DNA of 34,429 nucleotides from Meiothermus luteus (GTDB taxonomy: Bacteria; Deinococcota; Deinococci; Deinococcales; Thermaceae). The stretch covers positions 1 through 34,429 of the forward strand of contig NZ_QWKZ01000021.1 in NCBI RefSeq assembly GCF_003574085.1, read 5' to 3'. The notes beneath the pieces are model-generated. The model ran no database searches and was not told the DNA's origin. It saw only the letters and a list, made by a program, of their open reading frames with translations. Below, piece after piece: positions 16,326 to 24,055 of this stretch. The position numbers and the translations under genes are program-made. Positions within the stretch are counted from its first letter, which is position 1, and the number at the start of each line of letters is the position of its first letter.

Positions 16326-17105
16326 GTGGTTCAGGCGGTTCTCTTTGACTTGGACGAAACCCTCATTCTAGACCATCCCGTCTCCCTTCACGCCCTGCAG
16401 AGTTGCGCCTTTTACGCGGCCTCCTGGTACAGCCTGGATATCGCCCAGCTGGTGCAGGCCGCCGAGGAGGCCGCGGTGCGGCTGTGGAGGACGGGACCCG
16501 CCTACAGCTACGCCCAACGCATTGGGCACAGCGCAGGCGAGGGGCTTTGGGCCCGCTACACGGTGCAGACCCACCCTGCCCTGAAAACGCTGAGCGAGTG
16601 GACTCCCGGTTTCCGGGTAGCGGTCTGGCAGGAGGCCTTAGAGGAACAACACATCCATGACCAAGCCCTCTGTGAGGCCTTGGCCCATCGCTATCTGAGC
16701 GAGCGCCGGCTCTTTCCTCGGTACCCGGAGGTGGACGCGCTGTTGGAGAGGTTGCGAGGTTATAAGCTCGGCCTTGTCACCAACGGGGTGCCCGACCTAC
16801 AGCGGGAAAAGCTGGCCGGCGCTTCGCTCCAAGACCGCTTTCAAGCCGTGGCCGTGTCCGGCGAGCTGGATGTGGGCAAGCCCGAGCGCGGCATCTTTGA
16901 GCACATCTGCCTAGAGCTCGGCGTGGAGCCCTCGGCCTGCGTGATGGTGGGCGACAACCCCGAGCGGGACATCGCCGGGGCTTTACAGGCAGGAATGCGG
17001 TCGGTCTGGGTAAACCGCGGCTTCAAACCCAAAGACCCCCGCTACAAGGCTGATCTTGAGGTCTCCAACCTGCTGGAGATGCTGCCCTGGCTGGAAACTT
17101 TGTGA
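16326..17105 (+). CDS. HAD-superfamily hydrolase
   Basis: This is a 259-residue phosphatase-like protein of the haloacid dehalogenase superfamily. Motif I is FDLDET with nucleophile D8 and acid/base D10. Motif II is LVTNG, motif III is the lysine of VGKPERGIF, and motif IV is MVGDNPERDIAG. A helical cap (about residues 20-120) sits between motifs I and II, as in subclass I HADs. The substrate is unknown; family members act on phosphosugars, phosphoglycolate or nucleotides. The leaderless GTG start follows TAAGAT. The gene converges on ruvA with only 15 bp between stops. Confidence 0.87.
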   Translation: MVQAVLFDLDETLILDHPVSLHALQSCAFYAASWYSLDIAQLVQAAEEAAVRLWRTGPAYSYAQRIGHSAGEGLWARYTVQTHPALKTLSEWTPGFRVAVWQEALEEQHIHDQALCEALAHRYLSERRLFPRYPEVDALLERLRGYKLGLVTNGVPDLQREKLAGASLQDRFQAVAVSGELDVGKPERGIFEHICLELGVEPSACVMVGDNPERDIAGALQAGMRSVWVNRGFKPKDPRYKADLEVSNLLEMLPWLETL

Positions 17106-17111
17106 GCCTAC

Positions 17112-17129
17112 CTGCGCTTTCTAGCGCAG
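17112..17129. terminator. Hairpin between convergent HAD and ruvA genes (weak bidirectional terminator)
   Basis: CTGCGCT, TTCT, AGCGCAG form a perfect 7-bp stem with a 4-nt loop. It overlaps the ruvA stop codon. Neither side has a long T run (only TTT on the plus side), so termination strength is doubtful. Confidence 0.4.
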
Positions 17130-17702
17130 TGCCTTTAGGGCCAGCTTGATGAGCTCCTGAGCGCTGGCCGTGGGGTGCTTCTGGGCAACCTCCGCCACTA
17201 CGCTGCGCACCTGGCCTTCGCGGAAGCCCAGGGCGATAAGGGCCAGCTCTGCCTCCTCGGTCTGGCTGTTGCGCACCAGCCTCCCACCTTGGCCCAGCAG
17301 GTGCGCGGGAACCCGGCCTTTTAGTTCCAAAGCGATGCGCTCGGCGAGTTTCCTTCCCACCCCTGAGGCCGCGGTGAGCAGCCGCAGGTCGCCTTCGGCC
17401 AAAGCCCGGGCCAGGAGCGCGGGGGTATGGGAGGAAAGCAAGCTCAGCGCCACCCGAGGGCCCACTCCAGAGACCGAGAGCAGAAGCTCAAACAGCTCCA
17501 GGCTCTCCTCGTCGGCAAAGCCGAAAAGAGAGAGGTCGTCCTCCCGCACGATAAGCCGGGTGTGTAGGACAGCCTCCTGACCCTCTTTCAGCTCGCTTAG
17601 GGTAGAAGCAGGGCAGGCCACCTCAAAACCCACCCCCCCCACCAGCAGCACCGTGCTCGAGGGCCCCTTTTTCAGCACCATACCCCTGAGGTAGCGCAGC
17701 AT
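17121..17702 (-). CDS. ruvA: Holliday junction branch migration protein RuvA
   Basis: RuvA binds four-way junctions as a tetramer and loads the RuvB motor for branch migration. The 193 residues show the three known domains: an N-terminal OB-fold (MLRYLRGMVL... to about 62), a domain with two helix-hairpin-helix motifs (VSGVGPRVALSLL near 77 and ASGVGRKLAERIAL near 112), and a C-terminal three-helix domain (EEAELALIALGF...) that contacts RuvB. A GAGAGGG ribosome binding site precedes the ATG. It lies 35 nt downstream of the PaaG-like gene on the same strand, so it may be the last gene of the minus-strand cluster headed by the addA-like gene. ruvB and ruvC are not adjacent. Confidence 0.96.
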   Translation of the reverse strand: MLRYLRGMVLKKGPSSTVLLVGGVGFEVACPASTLSELKEGQEAVLHTRLIVREDDLSLFGFADEESLELFELLLSVSGVGPRVALSLLSSHTPALLARALAEGDLRLLTAASGVGRKLAERIALELKGRVPAHLLGQGGRLVRNSQTEEAELALIALGFREGQVRSVVAEVAQKHPTASAQELIKLALKALR

Positions 17703-17737
17703 AGCCCTCTCTCACCACAGGCCGCCGGCGGAGCTGC

Positions 17738-18508
17738 CTACCGGCCCTGGAACCGCGCCGGGCGCTTTTCGTAAAAGGCCTGTACCCCCTCCTTGTGGTC
17801 CTGGGTCCGCCCCGCCACCTCCTGGAGCAAGGCTTCGTACTCGAGCACCTCTTCCAAGGTGGCCCCCGCGCTGTGCCGCAGGGCCCGCTTGATGAGGCCG
17901 TAGGTCTTGGTGGGCCCTTGGGCCAGCTCTGCGGCTAGGCGGGCTACTTCCTGCTCAAAGGCCTCCACCGGCACCACCCGGTTGACCAGGCCCAAAGCCA
18001 GGGCCTCCTCCGCCTTCAAGCGGGGCGAGAGGACCGCCAGCTCATAGGCCCGGGCGTAGCCCACTAGGCGGGGCAGGTAGTAGTTCATTCCGGCGTCGGG
18101 TATCAAGCCAATTTTGCTGAAGCCGGTAGTAAAGAGGGCATCCGCCGCTGCCACCCGAAGATCGCAGGCCAGGGCCAGCGAGAGCCCAGCCCCTGCGGCC
18201 GCACCGTGAATAGCTGCCAGCACCGGCTTCTCCAAAGCGGCAATCCCCTCCACCACCGAGCGGTAGTTGCGCAGATGGCCCTTGTAGGAAAGGCTTTGCC
18301 CTTCAAACTCGCGCAGGTCCTGCCCCGAGCAGAAGCCCCGGCCCGCCCCCCTCAAGACCACCACCCGCACCTCCGGAGCGGGGGCCTCCTTGGCAAAAGC
18401 CCTGCCCAGCTCCCGCAGCATCTCGGTGGTTAGGGCGTTGATGGCCTCCGGTCGGTTTAGGGTCAGGGTTAGCACGCCGTCTTTTAGTTCCCTCAAAAGC
18501 ACGCCCAT
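17738..18508 (-). CDS. Crotonase-family isomerase, PaaG-like
   Basis: This 256-residue member of the enoyl-CoA hydratase/isomerase family has the oxyanion-hole blocks SGQDLREFEG and HGAAAGAGLSLALACD. The two glutamates of true hydratases are absent. Instead the loop reads KIGLIPDAGMNYYLPR with D138, the acidic residue characteristic of the PaaG isomerase that rearranges ring-1,2-epoxyphenylacetyl-CoA to an oxepin-CoA or shifts enoyl-CoA double bonds. Its GGAGGGG ribosome binding site overlaps the stop region of the upstream hydratase gene, 9 nt away, so the pair is co-transcribed. No other phenylacetate genes are in the window, so the pathway is uncertain and fatty acid oxidation remains possible. 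Confidence 0.82.
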   Translation of the reverse strand: MGVLLRELKDGVLTLTLNRPEAINALTTEMLRELGRAFAKEAPAPEVRVVVLRGAGRGFCSGQDLREFEGQSLSYKGHLRNYRSVVEGIAALEKPVLAAIHGAAAGAGLSLALACDLRVAAADALFTTGFSKIGLIPDAGMNYYLPRLVGYARAYELAVLSPRLKAEEALALGLVNRVVPVEAFEQEVARLAAELAQGPTKTYGLIKRALRHSAGATLEEVLEYEALLQEVAGRTQDHKEGVQAFYEKRPARFQGR

Positions 18509-18517
18509 CTTCCCCTC

Positions 18518-19288
18518 CTAGCGCCCCTTCCAGACCGGCTTGCGCCTTTCCACAAAGGCCTGGGTTCCCTCGGCCTTATCCTCGCTGCCGAAGGCCACCA
18601 GGAAGTTGCTGCGCTCCAAGGCCAACCCCGCCTCCAAGCCAACCTCCAGCGCCCGATTCACCGCATCCTTGGCCAGCCTTACCGCCAACGGGGCCCGCTC
18701 GGCCACCCCCTGGGCCAGCTCCAGCGCCTCCTCCAGGTAGAGCTCCACCGGCACCACCCGGTTGACCAGCCCACGCCTGTAGGCCTCCCAAGCCGAGAGC
18801 ACCCGGCCGGCTAGAACCACCTCCATGGCCAGGTACCTGCCCACCTGCCGGGTAAGGCGCTGGGTGCCCCCACCCCCGGGAATGAGGCCCAGGTTGACCT
18901 CCGGCTGGGCAAACCGCGCCGTCTCAGAGGCCACAATCAGGTCACAGAGCATGGCCAGCTCGCAACCGCCGCCATAAGCGTAGCCCGAAACCGCGGCCAC
19001 CAGGGGCTTGCGCACCCGGCGCAAGGTTTCATAGGCATCGGTCCGCTGGCCCCGCAGCAGTTCGGGAAGGCTGGTCCTCTGAAACTCTAGGATGTCCGCC
19101 CCGGCAGCGAAAGCCCGCTCGTTTCCGGTGAGAACGATGGCCCCTATGGCCTCGTCCTGCTCAAAGCCCCGCACCGCCTGGGCCAGCTCGTTTAGGGTCG
19201 CGGTGTTTAGCGCGTTGAGCTGCTCGGGCCGGTTGAGCCGCACCAGCCCAACCCCCCCATGGGTCTCCACCAGGATGTTTTCAAACAT
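18518..19288 (-). CDS. Enoyl-CoA hydratase
   Basis: This 256-residue crotonase hydrates 2-trans-enoyl-CoA to 3-hydroxyacyl-CoA in fatty acid or phenylacetate breakdown. Both catalytic glutamates are present, E110 in GGGCELAMLCD and E130 in FAQPEVNLGLIPGGGG, and the oxyanion-hole segment FAAGADILEF is intact. That marks it as a true hydratase, unlike its downstream neighbour. It may correspond to PaaF. A TAGACT -10 box lies 10 nt before the ATG, so it has its own promoter as well as possible read-through from the addA-like gene 50 bp upstream. The two crotonases form a hydratase-isomerase pair. Confidence 0.9.
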   Translation of the reverse strand: MFENILVETHGGVGLVRLNRPEQLNALNTATLNELAQAVRGFEQDEAIGAIVLTGNERAFAAGADILEFQRTSLPELLRGQRTDAYETLRRVRKPLVAAVSGYAYGGGCELAMLCDLIVASETARFAQPEVNLGLIPGGGGTQRLTRQVGRYLAMEVVLAGRVLSAWEAYRRGLVNRVVPVELYLEEALELAQGVAERAPLAVRLAKDAVNRALEVGLEAGLALERSNFLVAFGSEDKAEGTQAFVERRKPVWKGR

Positions 19289-19298
19289 AATCGCAAAG

Positions 19299-19304
19299 AG
19301 TCTA
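19299..19304 (-). promoter_or_regulatory. -10 box TAGACT of the enoyl-CoA hydratase gene
   Basis: TAGACT reads on the minus strand from 19304 to 19299, 10 nt before ATG 19288, in the 50-bp gap after the addA-like gene. It is identical to the hexamers at 3176, 7717 and 7685. Promoter role inferred from position. Confidence 0.5.
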
Positions 19305-19338
19305 CCCCCACGCCTGCCCTATGGGAACCCCATTGGCC

Positions 19339-22074
19339 CTACCGCCGTATGGGCTCCAGGGCCGCCTCGAGCAAGGCCTTGTCCAGGGTAAGCACCTGCC
19401 CAAACCGCAGGTACACCAAGCGTACTTCGGGCTCCAGGCCCCAGGCCTGCCGCACCGCCTCCAGGTAGAGGCCGAGCTGGAAGTGGTAGCGTTCGGGCTG
19501 TAGCTCGTGGTCGGTTTTGTAGTCCTCCAGGTACCAGCGCCCCCCCACCCGGTAGAGCCGGTCTATCACCCCCTGCCAGACGGTGGTGCCGATGGGCAGG
19601 GCTACCCCAAACTCGGCGTAGTCCTCCTCGCGGGGCCAGGGGAGGGCTTCTCCCAGTAGGGCGTGATACTTAACCAAAAGCTCGCGCACCTCAGCCATGA
19701 TGGCTTCTCGTTCCCCCGGGTCGTAGGGAAACATCACCTCCTGCGCCTCGAGGTTGGCCATCCCAGCGGGGTGGTTGGGGTCCCAGTTCTGCCCTATGGC
19801 GTAGTGCACCAGGGTACCTACAGCCCGGGCCCGGCCTGGAATTTCCTCACCCTCAGCAGGGTCAGGCAACGCCAAGGGCTCGGCCTCCAAGCGCTTGTAA
19901 GCCGAAGGGGAGAAAAGGGGTGGAAAGGGCTCGAGGCCAAACCGCAGCTCTGCCCACGGCGAGGCAGCGGGCGGCTTGGGCGAGGCCGGAGGGGGCTCCA
20001 GCGCGACCTTCTGGAAGGGCCAGGTCCTCAGATGGAAGACGGGCTTGTTGTAGGGCTTGCTGTTGGTCCCTAGCCCCATTGCCTCCAATACCCCAGCCCA
20101 GCCCTCCAGGTTCCGACTTGGATTCACGCTACCGGTGAGCAGCAGAACATCACGGGCCCGCGAGGCCGCCACGTAGAACAGCCGGAGGCTCTCCTCCTCC
20201 TCCAACCTTCTGGCCTGAGCCTTGTACCCCTCGAAGGAAGGGGTTTCGGGCAGGGCCAGGCGCTGCACCAACCGATCCCCTTGAAAATCCTGCTTGCACA
20301 GGTACAAAGGGGCCTCGCGCCGATCCGGGCCCCGCCCCAGGTCAAAAACCGCCACCAAGGGCCACTCGAGGCCCTTCGCGCGGTGCACCGTCAGCACCTG
20401 CACCCCCTCCCCGGACTGGGGCACATCCCCCGCATCGGCTTGACGGGAGAGGTGTTCCAGCCGCTCCAAAAGCCCCTCCAGGCTCACCGGGGGGCGGGGG
20501 GCAAAGTAAAAAAGCAGCGCGTCCACGTTCTCCCGGGCGCGGGGCTCCAGGAAGTCCTGGTAGGCCCTCTCCCCCATCAGGGGGGCCCGGATCAAGAACT
20601 GCAGCGCTTCCAAGGGAGCCCTCTTCCTGATCTCCTCCCCAATCCGAAGAAGCCGGCGGTGTACCGAAGGAAAGAGCTGGCCTAAGGCCTGTAGGGGGTC
20701 GCTGGAGCGCATTACCCCCTCCACCTCCGCTAGGGCAAGGGGCCGCAGCCCGCCCTCCTCAGACTGCCCAAAGGGGCTTCGGAGAAACGCCGCCAAGGAC
20801 AGGCCCCGCGGATCAAGGGCAGCTTTTAGCGCGTGGTAAAGGTCGCGTACCTCCACCCGCTCGTAGTAGCCCCGCCCCTGCAGCAGCACGTAGGGAACCC
20901 CCACAGCCCGAAAGGCTTCCTCGAGGTAAGGGACACTCCCGTAAGCCCGGACCAGCACGGCCATCTGGGAAAAGGGCACCTCGGCCGAAAGGGCCCGCAA
21001 CCGCTCAGCCAGCACCCAGGCCTCGTAAGCCCGAAGCCTCTCCAGCGCCTCCTCCCCCACCACCCAGTGCACCTCCAGCCGCCCCCCCTCATGGCGCACC
21101 CCTTCCACCGGAGGGGCCTCTTCTGGGGTGAAGCCCCGGCCCTCCTCGGCCAGGTGTCGGGTCAGGGAGTTTAGGAAGCGCACCAGAACCTGGCTGTGGC
21201 GGTAGGTTTTTCGCAATGGGGGGAGCTGATCGCCCCTCCGCAGGGCCTGGCGAAACACCTCCACATCGGCGTTGCGAAACGCGTAGATGGACTGCTTGGG
21301 GTCGCCCACAATCTCAACGGCCAGCCCGGCCTTCTGCAGGGCCTCAAAAAAGGCCCCCTGCAACGGATTCACATCCTGATACTCGTCCACCAAGAGGACC
21401 CTTACCCGTTCCCGCACCCGCTTCAAGGCTTCAGGGTGGCGCACCAGCTCTAGGGCTTTCTGCTCGAGTTCCGCCAGCGGCAGAAGCGCCGTTCCCAGCC
21501 TGACCCGATAAGCCGCGTAAACGGTTCTATAGACCTCCAAAAACTCCGCGTTGGCCTCCCCCTCGGCGGGCTCAAAGACCTCGGCCAAGGAACGCCGGCT
21601 AAAGAGGTAGATCAGCGGTTCTTCCCAGGCCTCCAAGTTGCGCCCGTGGAACCGGTGGGCCGGGTCCTGGGCCAGGTAGCACAGGGTCTTCCACTCCTCC
21701 TCAAAAAGGGCTTTGGCTTCCCACTCCCCCAAAACCACAAAGTCCGGGTCAAGGTGCAAAAGGGGCGCGGCCAGCCGAAGGCAGTGGGCCATAAAGCTGT
21801 GGATGGTGCTGAGGATGGCCCCAGGTAGCTCGCGCTGGGCCTCCTCAAAAGCCCAGCGGCTTCCGGGCTCAGGCTCGTAGCCCTGGTGGTGGCCGTTTTG
21901 CAAGACCTCCACGATGGCCGACCCCACCCGTACCCGCAATTCATCGGCAGCCTTGCGGGTAAAGGTCACACCCGCGATACGGCGCAGGGGCGTACCGGAA
22001 GCGATGAGCTCGAGGTAACGACGGACCAGGCTGCTGGTCTTTCCAGTTCCAGCGGAGGCAACGCGGACTTTCAC
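19339..22074 (-). CDS. AddA/RecB-like UvrD-family helicase with C-terminal PD-(D/E)XK nuclease
   Basis: This 911-residue helicase-nuclease resembles AddA, which resects double-strand breaks with AddB. Superfamily 1 motifs run in order: Walker A ASAGTGKTS (K12), TFTRKAADEL, DEYQD (D230-E231), GDPKQSIYAFR, YRHS, VLTVHRAKGLEWP and RLFYVAASRARD. The C-terminal RecB-type nuclease shows H757, D838 in GVIDR and D851-Y-K853 in EDYKTD. GTG 22074 is preferred as start: TTGCCA, 17 bp, TAAGCT, then 8 nt to the GTG gives a leaderless promoter, and MKVRVASAGTGKT fits the usual AddA N-terminus. ATG 22101 is the alternative. No addB is adjacent. Recombinational repair and degradation of foreign DNA are likely roles. 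Confidence 0.88.
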   Translation of the reverse strand: MKVRVASAGTGKTSSLVRRYLELIASGTPLRRIAGVTFTRKAADELRVRVGSAIVEVLQNGHHQGYEPEPGSRWAFEEAQRELPGAILSTIHSFMAHCLRLAAPLLHLDPDFVVLGEWEAKALFEEEWKTLCYLAQDPAHRFHGRNLEAWEEPLIYLFSRRSLAEVFEPAEGEANAEFLEVYRTVYAAYRVRLGTALLPLAELEQKALELVRHPEALKRVRERVRVLLVDEYQDVNPLQGAFFEALQKAGLAVEIVGDPKQSIYAFRNADVEVFRQALRRGDQLPPLRKTYRHSQVLVRFLNSLTRHLAEEGRGFTPEEAPPVEGVRHEGGRLEVHWVVGEEALERLRAYEAWVLAERLRALSAEVPFSQMAVLVRAYGSVPYLEEAFRAVGVPYVLLQGRGYYERVEVRDLYHALKAALDPRGLSLAAFLRSPFGQSEEGGLRPLALAEVEGVMRSSDPLQALGQLFPSVHRRLLRIGEEIRKRAPLEALQFLIRAPLMGERAYQDFLEPRARENVDALLFYFAPRPPVSLEGLLERLEHLSRQADAGDVPQSGEGVQVLTVHRAKGLEWPLVAVFDLGRGPDRREAPLYLCKQDFQGDRLVQRLALPETPSFEGYKAQARRLEEEESLRLFYVAASRARDVLLLTGSVNPSRNLEGWAGVLEAMGLGTNSKPYNKPVFHLRTWPFQKVALEPPPASPKPPAASPWAELRFGLEPFPPLFSPSAYKRLEAEPLALPDPAEGEEIPGRARAVGTLVHYAIGQNWDPNHPAGMANLEAQEVMFPYDPGEREAIMAEVRELLVKYHALLGEALPWPREEDYAEFGVALPIGTTVWQGVIDRLYRVGGRWYLEDYKTDHELQPERYHFQLGLYLEAVRQAWGLEPEVRLVYLRFGQVLTLDKALLEAALEPIRR

Positions 22075-22082
22075 CAATGTAG

Positions 22083-22133
22083 AGCTTACAAGCCCCATCA
22101 TGGCTTGGCAAAGCCCGAGAAAGCCGGTATAAC
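22083..22133. promoter_or_regulatory. Divergent promoters with overlapping -35 boxes (addA-like gene / aminotransferase)
   Basis: Plus strand: TTGGCA (22105-22110), 17 bp, TATAAC (22128-22133), serving the aminotransferase. Minus strand: TTGCCA (22111-22106), 17 bp, TAAGCT (22088-22083), serving the addA-like gene. The two -35 boxes share five base pairs, so two RNA polymerases cannot bind at once and the promoters should compete. Spacings are read directly; exclusivity is inferred. Confidence 0.7.
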
Positions 22134-22148
22134 AAGCGGTGGAGGGCT

Positions 22149-23015
22149 GTGAAGTACGCTTACATTAACGGGACCATCCTGGAACACGCCCAGGCTACCC
22201 TGCACATCTCCGACCTAGGGCTCCGGCGGGGCTACGCTGTTTTTGAGTTCTTGCGCGTTCTGGAGGGAATCCCGGTCTTCCTAGAGGACCACCTAGACCG
22301 CTTTGCCCGCTCGGCAGCGCTCCTAGAGCTAGAACCCCCGCATGGCCCGGAGGAGCTGGCCCGGGTGGTGCTCGAGCTCATAGGCCGCAACCAGATTTCC
22401 GAAGGGGGCATCCAGATGCTCCTCACCGGGGGTTACTCGGAGGACGCCTTCACCCCTGGACGGCCCAACCTCATCATCACGCCCATCCCCGTCAATCCAC
22501 CTCCCCCCCAGCTCTATGAAAAGGGTGGGAAAATCATCCTCCACCAGAACCGGCGCGAGCTGCCCGAGGCCAAGACCACCGACTATTTGGTGGCGGTGCG
22601 GCTTGCCAAACGGGCGCGGGCCGAAGGGGCCACCGAAGTGGTCTACCACGATGGCCGCTGGGTGTTCGAGGGAGGCCGCAGCAGCTTGCTGCTGGTCAAA
22701 AACGGCGTGCTGGTCACCGCCAAAGAGGAAGTGCTGCCCGGCATTACCCGCAAACACCTCTTGGAAGTGGCCCGCCCTCTACTGCCCATAGAAGAGCGGC
22801 CCTTCACCTTAGAGGAGCTCTACTACGCCGACGAGGTCATCCTGACCGGGGCCACCCGGCAGGTTATGCCCATCACCCAAATTGAAGACCGGCCGGTGGG
22901 CAACGGCCAGGTAGGGCCCTGGGCCAAGGTCCTGATGGAGGCCTTTCAAAGGCACCTCGGGGCCTACCTAAGCCAGCGCAGGGCCAATGCTGTCCACAAG
23001 GCCTCGCCGCACTAG
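22149..23015 (+). CDS. Class IV (branched-chain/D-amino acid/lyase type) PLP aminotransferase
   Basis: This 288-residue fold-type IV PLP enzyme belongs to the family that includes branched-chain aminotransferase, D-amino acid aminotransferase and aminodeoxychorismate lyase. The N-terminal pattern INGTILEHAQATLHISDLGLRRGYAVFEFLR is split across strands typical of the family. The PLP lysine is K142 in PEAKTTDYL and the conserved glutamate is E174 in VFEGGRSSLLLV. TGATRQVMPI near residue 237 is the phosphate-binding block. The substrate cannot be assigned from sequence. GTG 22149 is chosen because GGAGGG lies just upstream and the promoter fits. It is divergent from the addA-like gene and is the last clear core gene before the accessory region. 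Confidence 0.85.
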   Translation: MKYAYINGTILEHAQATLHISDLGLRRGYAVFEFLRVLEGIPVFLEDHLDRFARSAALLELEPPHGPEELARVVLELIGRNQISEGGIQMLLTGGYSEDAFTPGRPNLIITPIPVNPPPPQLYEKGGKIILHQNRRELPEAKTTDYLVAVRLAKRARAEGATEVVYHDGRWVFEGGRSSLLLVKNGVLVTAKEEVLPGITRKHLLEVARPLLPIEERPFTLEELYYADEVILTGATRQVMPITQIEDRPVGNGQVGPWAKVLMEAFQRHLGAYLSQRRANAVHKASPH

Positions 23016-23785
23016 TTTACGGGGCTTTCGCTGCACACCCATGGTGGTTGCGCATCTAAACCCGCCTGACCCAGCCCCACTCGGCGCGAACCCCCTTTGC
23101 CCCTTGAAGAAAATATCGAGCTCTGCGGGAAGCGCCGGCTGCCTCAGCAGGCAACCCCCTAGGGGATTTTAGGCACCCCTCTTCGCACAACACGTTGTCT
23201 GGCAAGACTGAGCAGATAGGATGCGCCCCCACTGCGTACCAGACAGGCCTAAGGATGCATATGGACACATCTGAAGGCGAAAAGGTAAGGTTTTCCCGCT
23301 CGAGGCCCTTTACCTCCGTGGTTCCGGGAAACGCCTCCCACGCTGCCTCGCCCAACCCGCTAAGCGGGGGATAAGCCGGGTGATAAAGCCCACTGCCAGC
23401 CTGGCGAGCCAGTAAACCTGGGCTATCGTCTCCCCGGATTGCCCTGAACCACCTGCATCGGCAAGGCTCGAGGCCAGCCCGGATGGCCGGGATAGACATG
23501 GAGGTTCACTCAACCCAGAGCAAGGGGCGACGAATCCAGGAGAGGATCTCGTCAAGAGGCCGCCCATTTCCAAAGAAGAACCAGCAGGCTACTGGGAAGT
23601 TCCGTATCGGGTAGCCCACACCCCGAACTGTTGCGCGCTGTGGTGGCTCGAGCAGCCACGAGAATGGGCCTTTTTATGGTCTGGATTGAGGGGAAGGACC
23701 TGAGAGCGCTGTTTTTACGTCGGCTTGGTTTATTTGCACCAGCGGACGAGTCGTGGGGTGCTAAAAAATTCCAAGGGAGACCAGA
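23016..23785. other. 770-bp region with no convincing gene; GC-rich stems
   Basis: I find no plus-strand gene here. The minus strand has two overlapping open frames (about 23056-23499 and 23310-23573) without ribosome binding sites or recognisable domains. Several short stems are visible, including CCCGC-TAA-GCGGG (23356-23368) and GTGGCT-CGAGC-AGCCAC (23643-23659). The region separates the aminotransferase from the accessory operon and could hold its promoter, a structured RNA, or a degraded element. Nothing in it matches a known RNA family that I can recognise. Confidence 0.5.
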
Positions 23786-24055
23786 ATGCCTATCAAGTAC
23801 AACCCATTCACCCAGCGCTACGAGTACGCTGAGGAAGACCAGGAGCCCGTGTACAACGAGTACGAAGGGAACTATGAGCTTGGCGAGCCAAACGAAATCA
23901 GCCACTCTCCCTACACGGGCCGCTACAGCAAGAAGGGTAGTCGACTGGTAGACAAGTGGAATCCCTATACAAGCCGCTACGAGCAGGTGCCGGAGGACTG
24001 GGAAATTCAATTCAACCCCTTCACCGGTAAGTACGAGTTCGGGCCCAAGGAATGA
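23786..24055 (+). CDS. Small repeat protein with NPFTG(K/R)YE motifs, first gene of the accessory operon
   Basis: This 89-residue acidic, tyrosine-rich protein is of unknown family. It is built of about five degenerate repeats of 16-20 residues with consensus N-P-(F/Y)-T-x-(R/K)-Y-E: NPFTQRYEYA, NEYEGNYELG, SPYTGRYSKK, NPYTSRYEQV and NPFTGKYEFG. Each repeat ends in a charged segment. No signal peptide, membrane segment or cysteine is present. GGGAG lies 6 nt before the ATG. The stop overlaps the helicase start as ATGA, so translation of the two is coupled and the protein may be a partner or regulator of the helicase. The repeat may form a small all-beta binding surface; that is a guess. Confidence 0.72.
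   Translation: MPIKYNPFTQRYEYAEEDQEPVYNEYEGNYELGEPNEISHSPYTGRYSKKGSRLVDKWNPYTSRYEQVPEDWEIQFNPFTGKYEFGPKE

Noticed and set aside
23350-23390. GATAAGCCGGG at about 23370, resembling the complement of a conserved 3' segment of RNase P RNA
   Set aside because: The other conserved RNase P RNA segments, such as GAGGAAAGTCCGGGC, are not found on either strand nearby.
23735-23785. GGACGAGTC with flanking pairs, considered as a hammerhead-like ribozyme or riboswitch upstream of the repeat gene
   Set aside because: The required CUGANGA and GAAA core elements are not both present and the flanking pairing is short.
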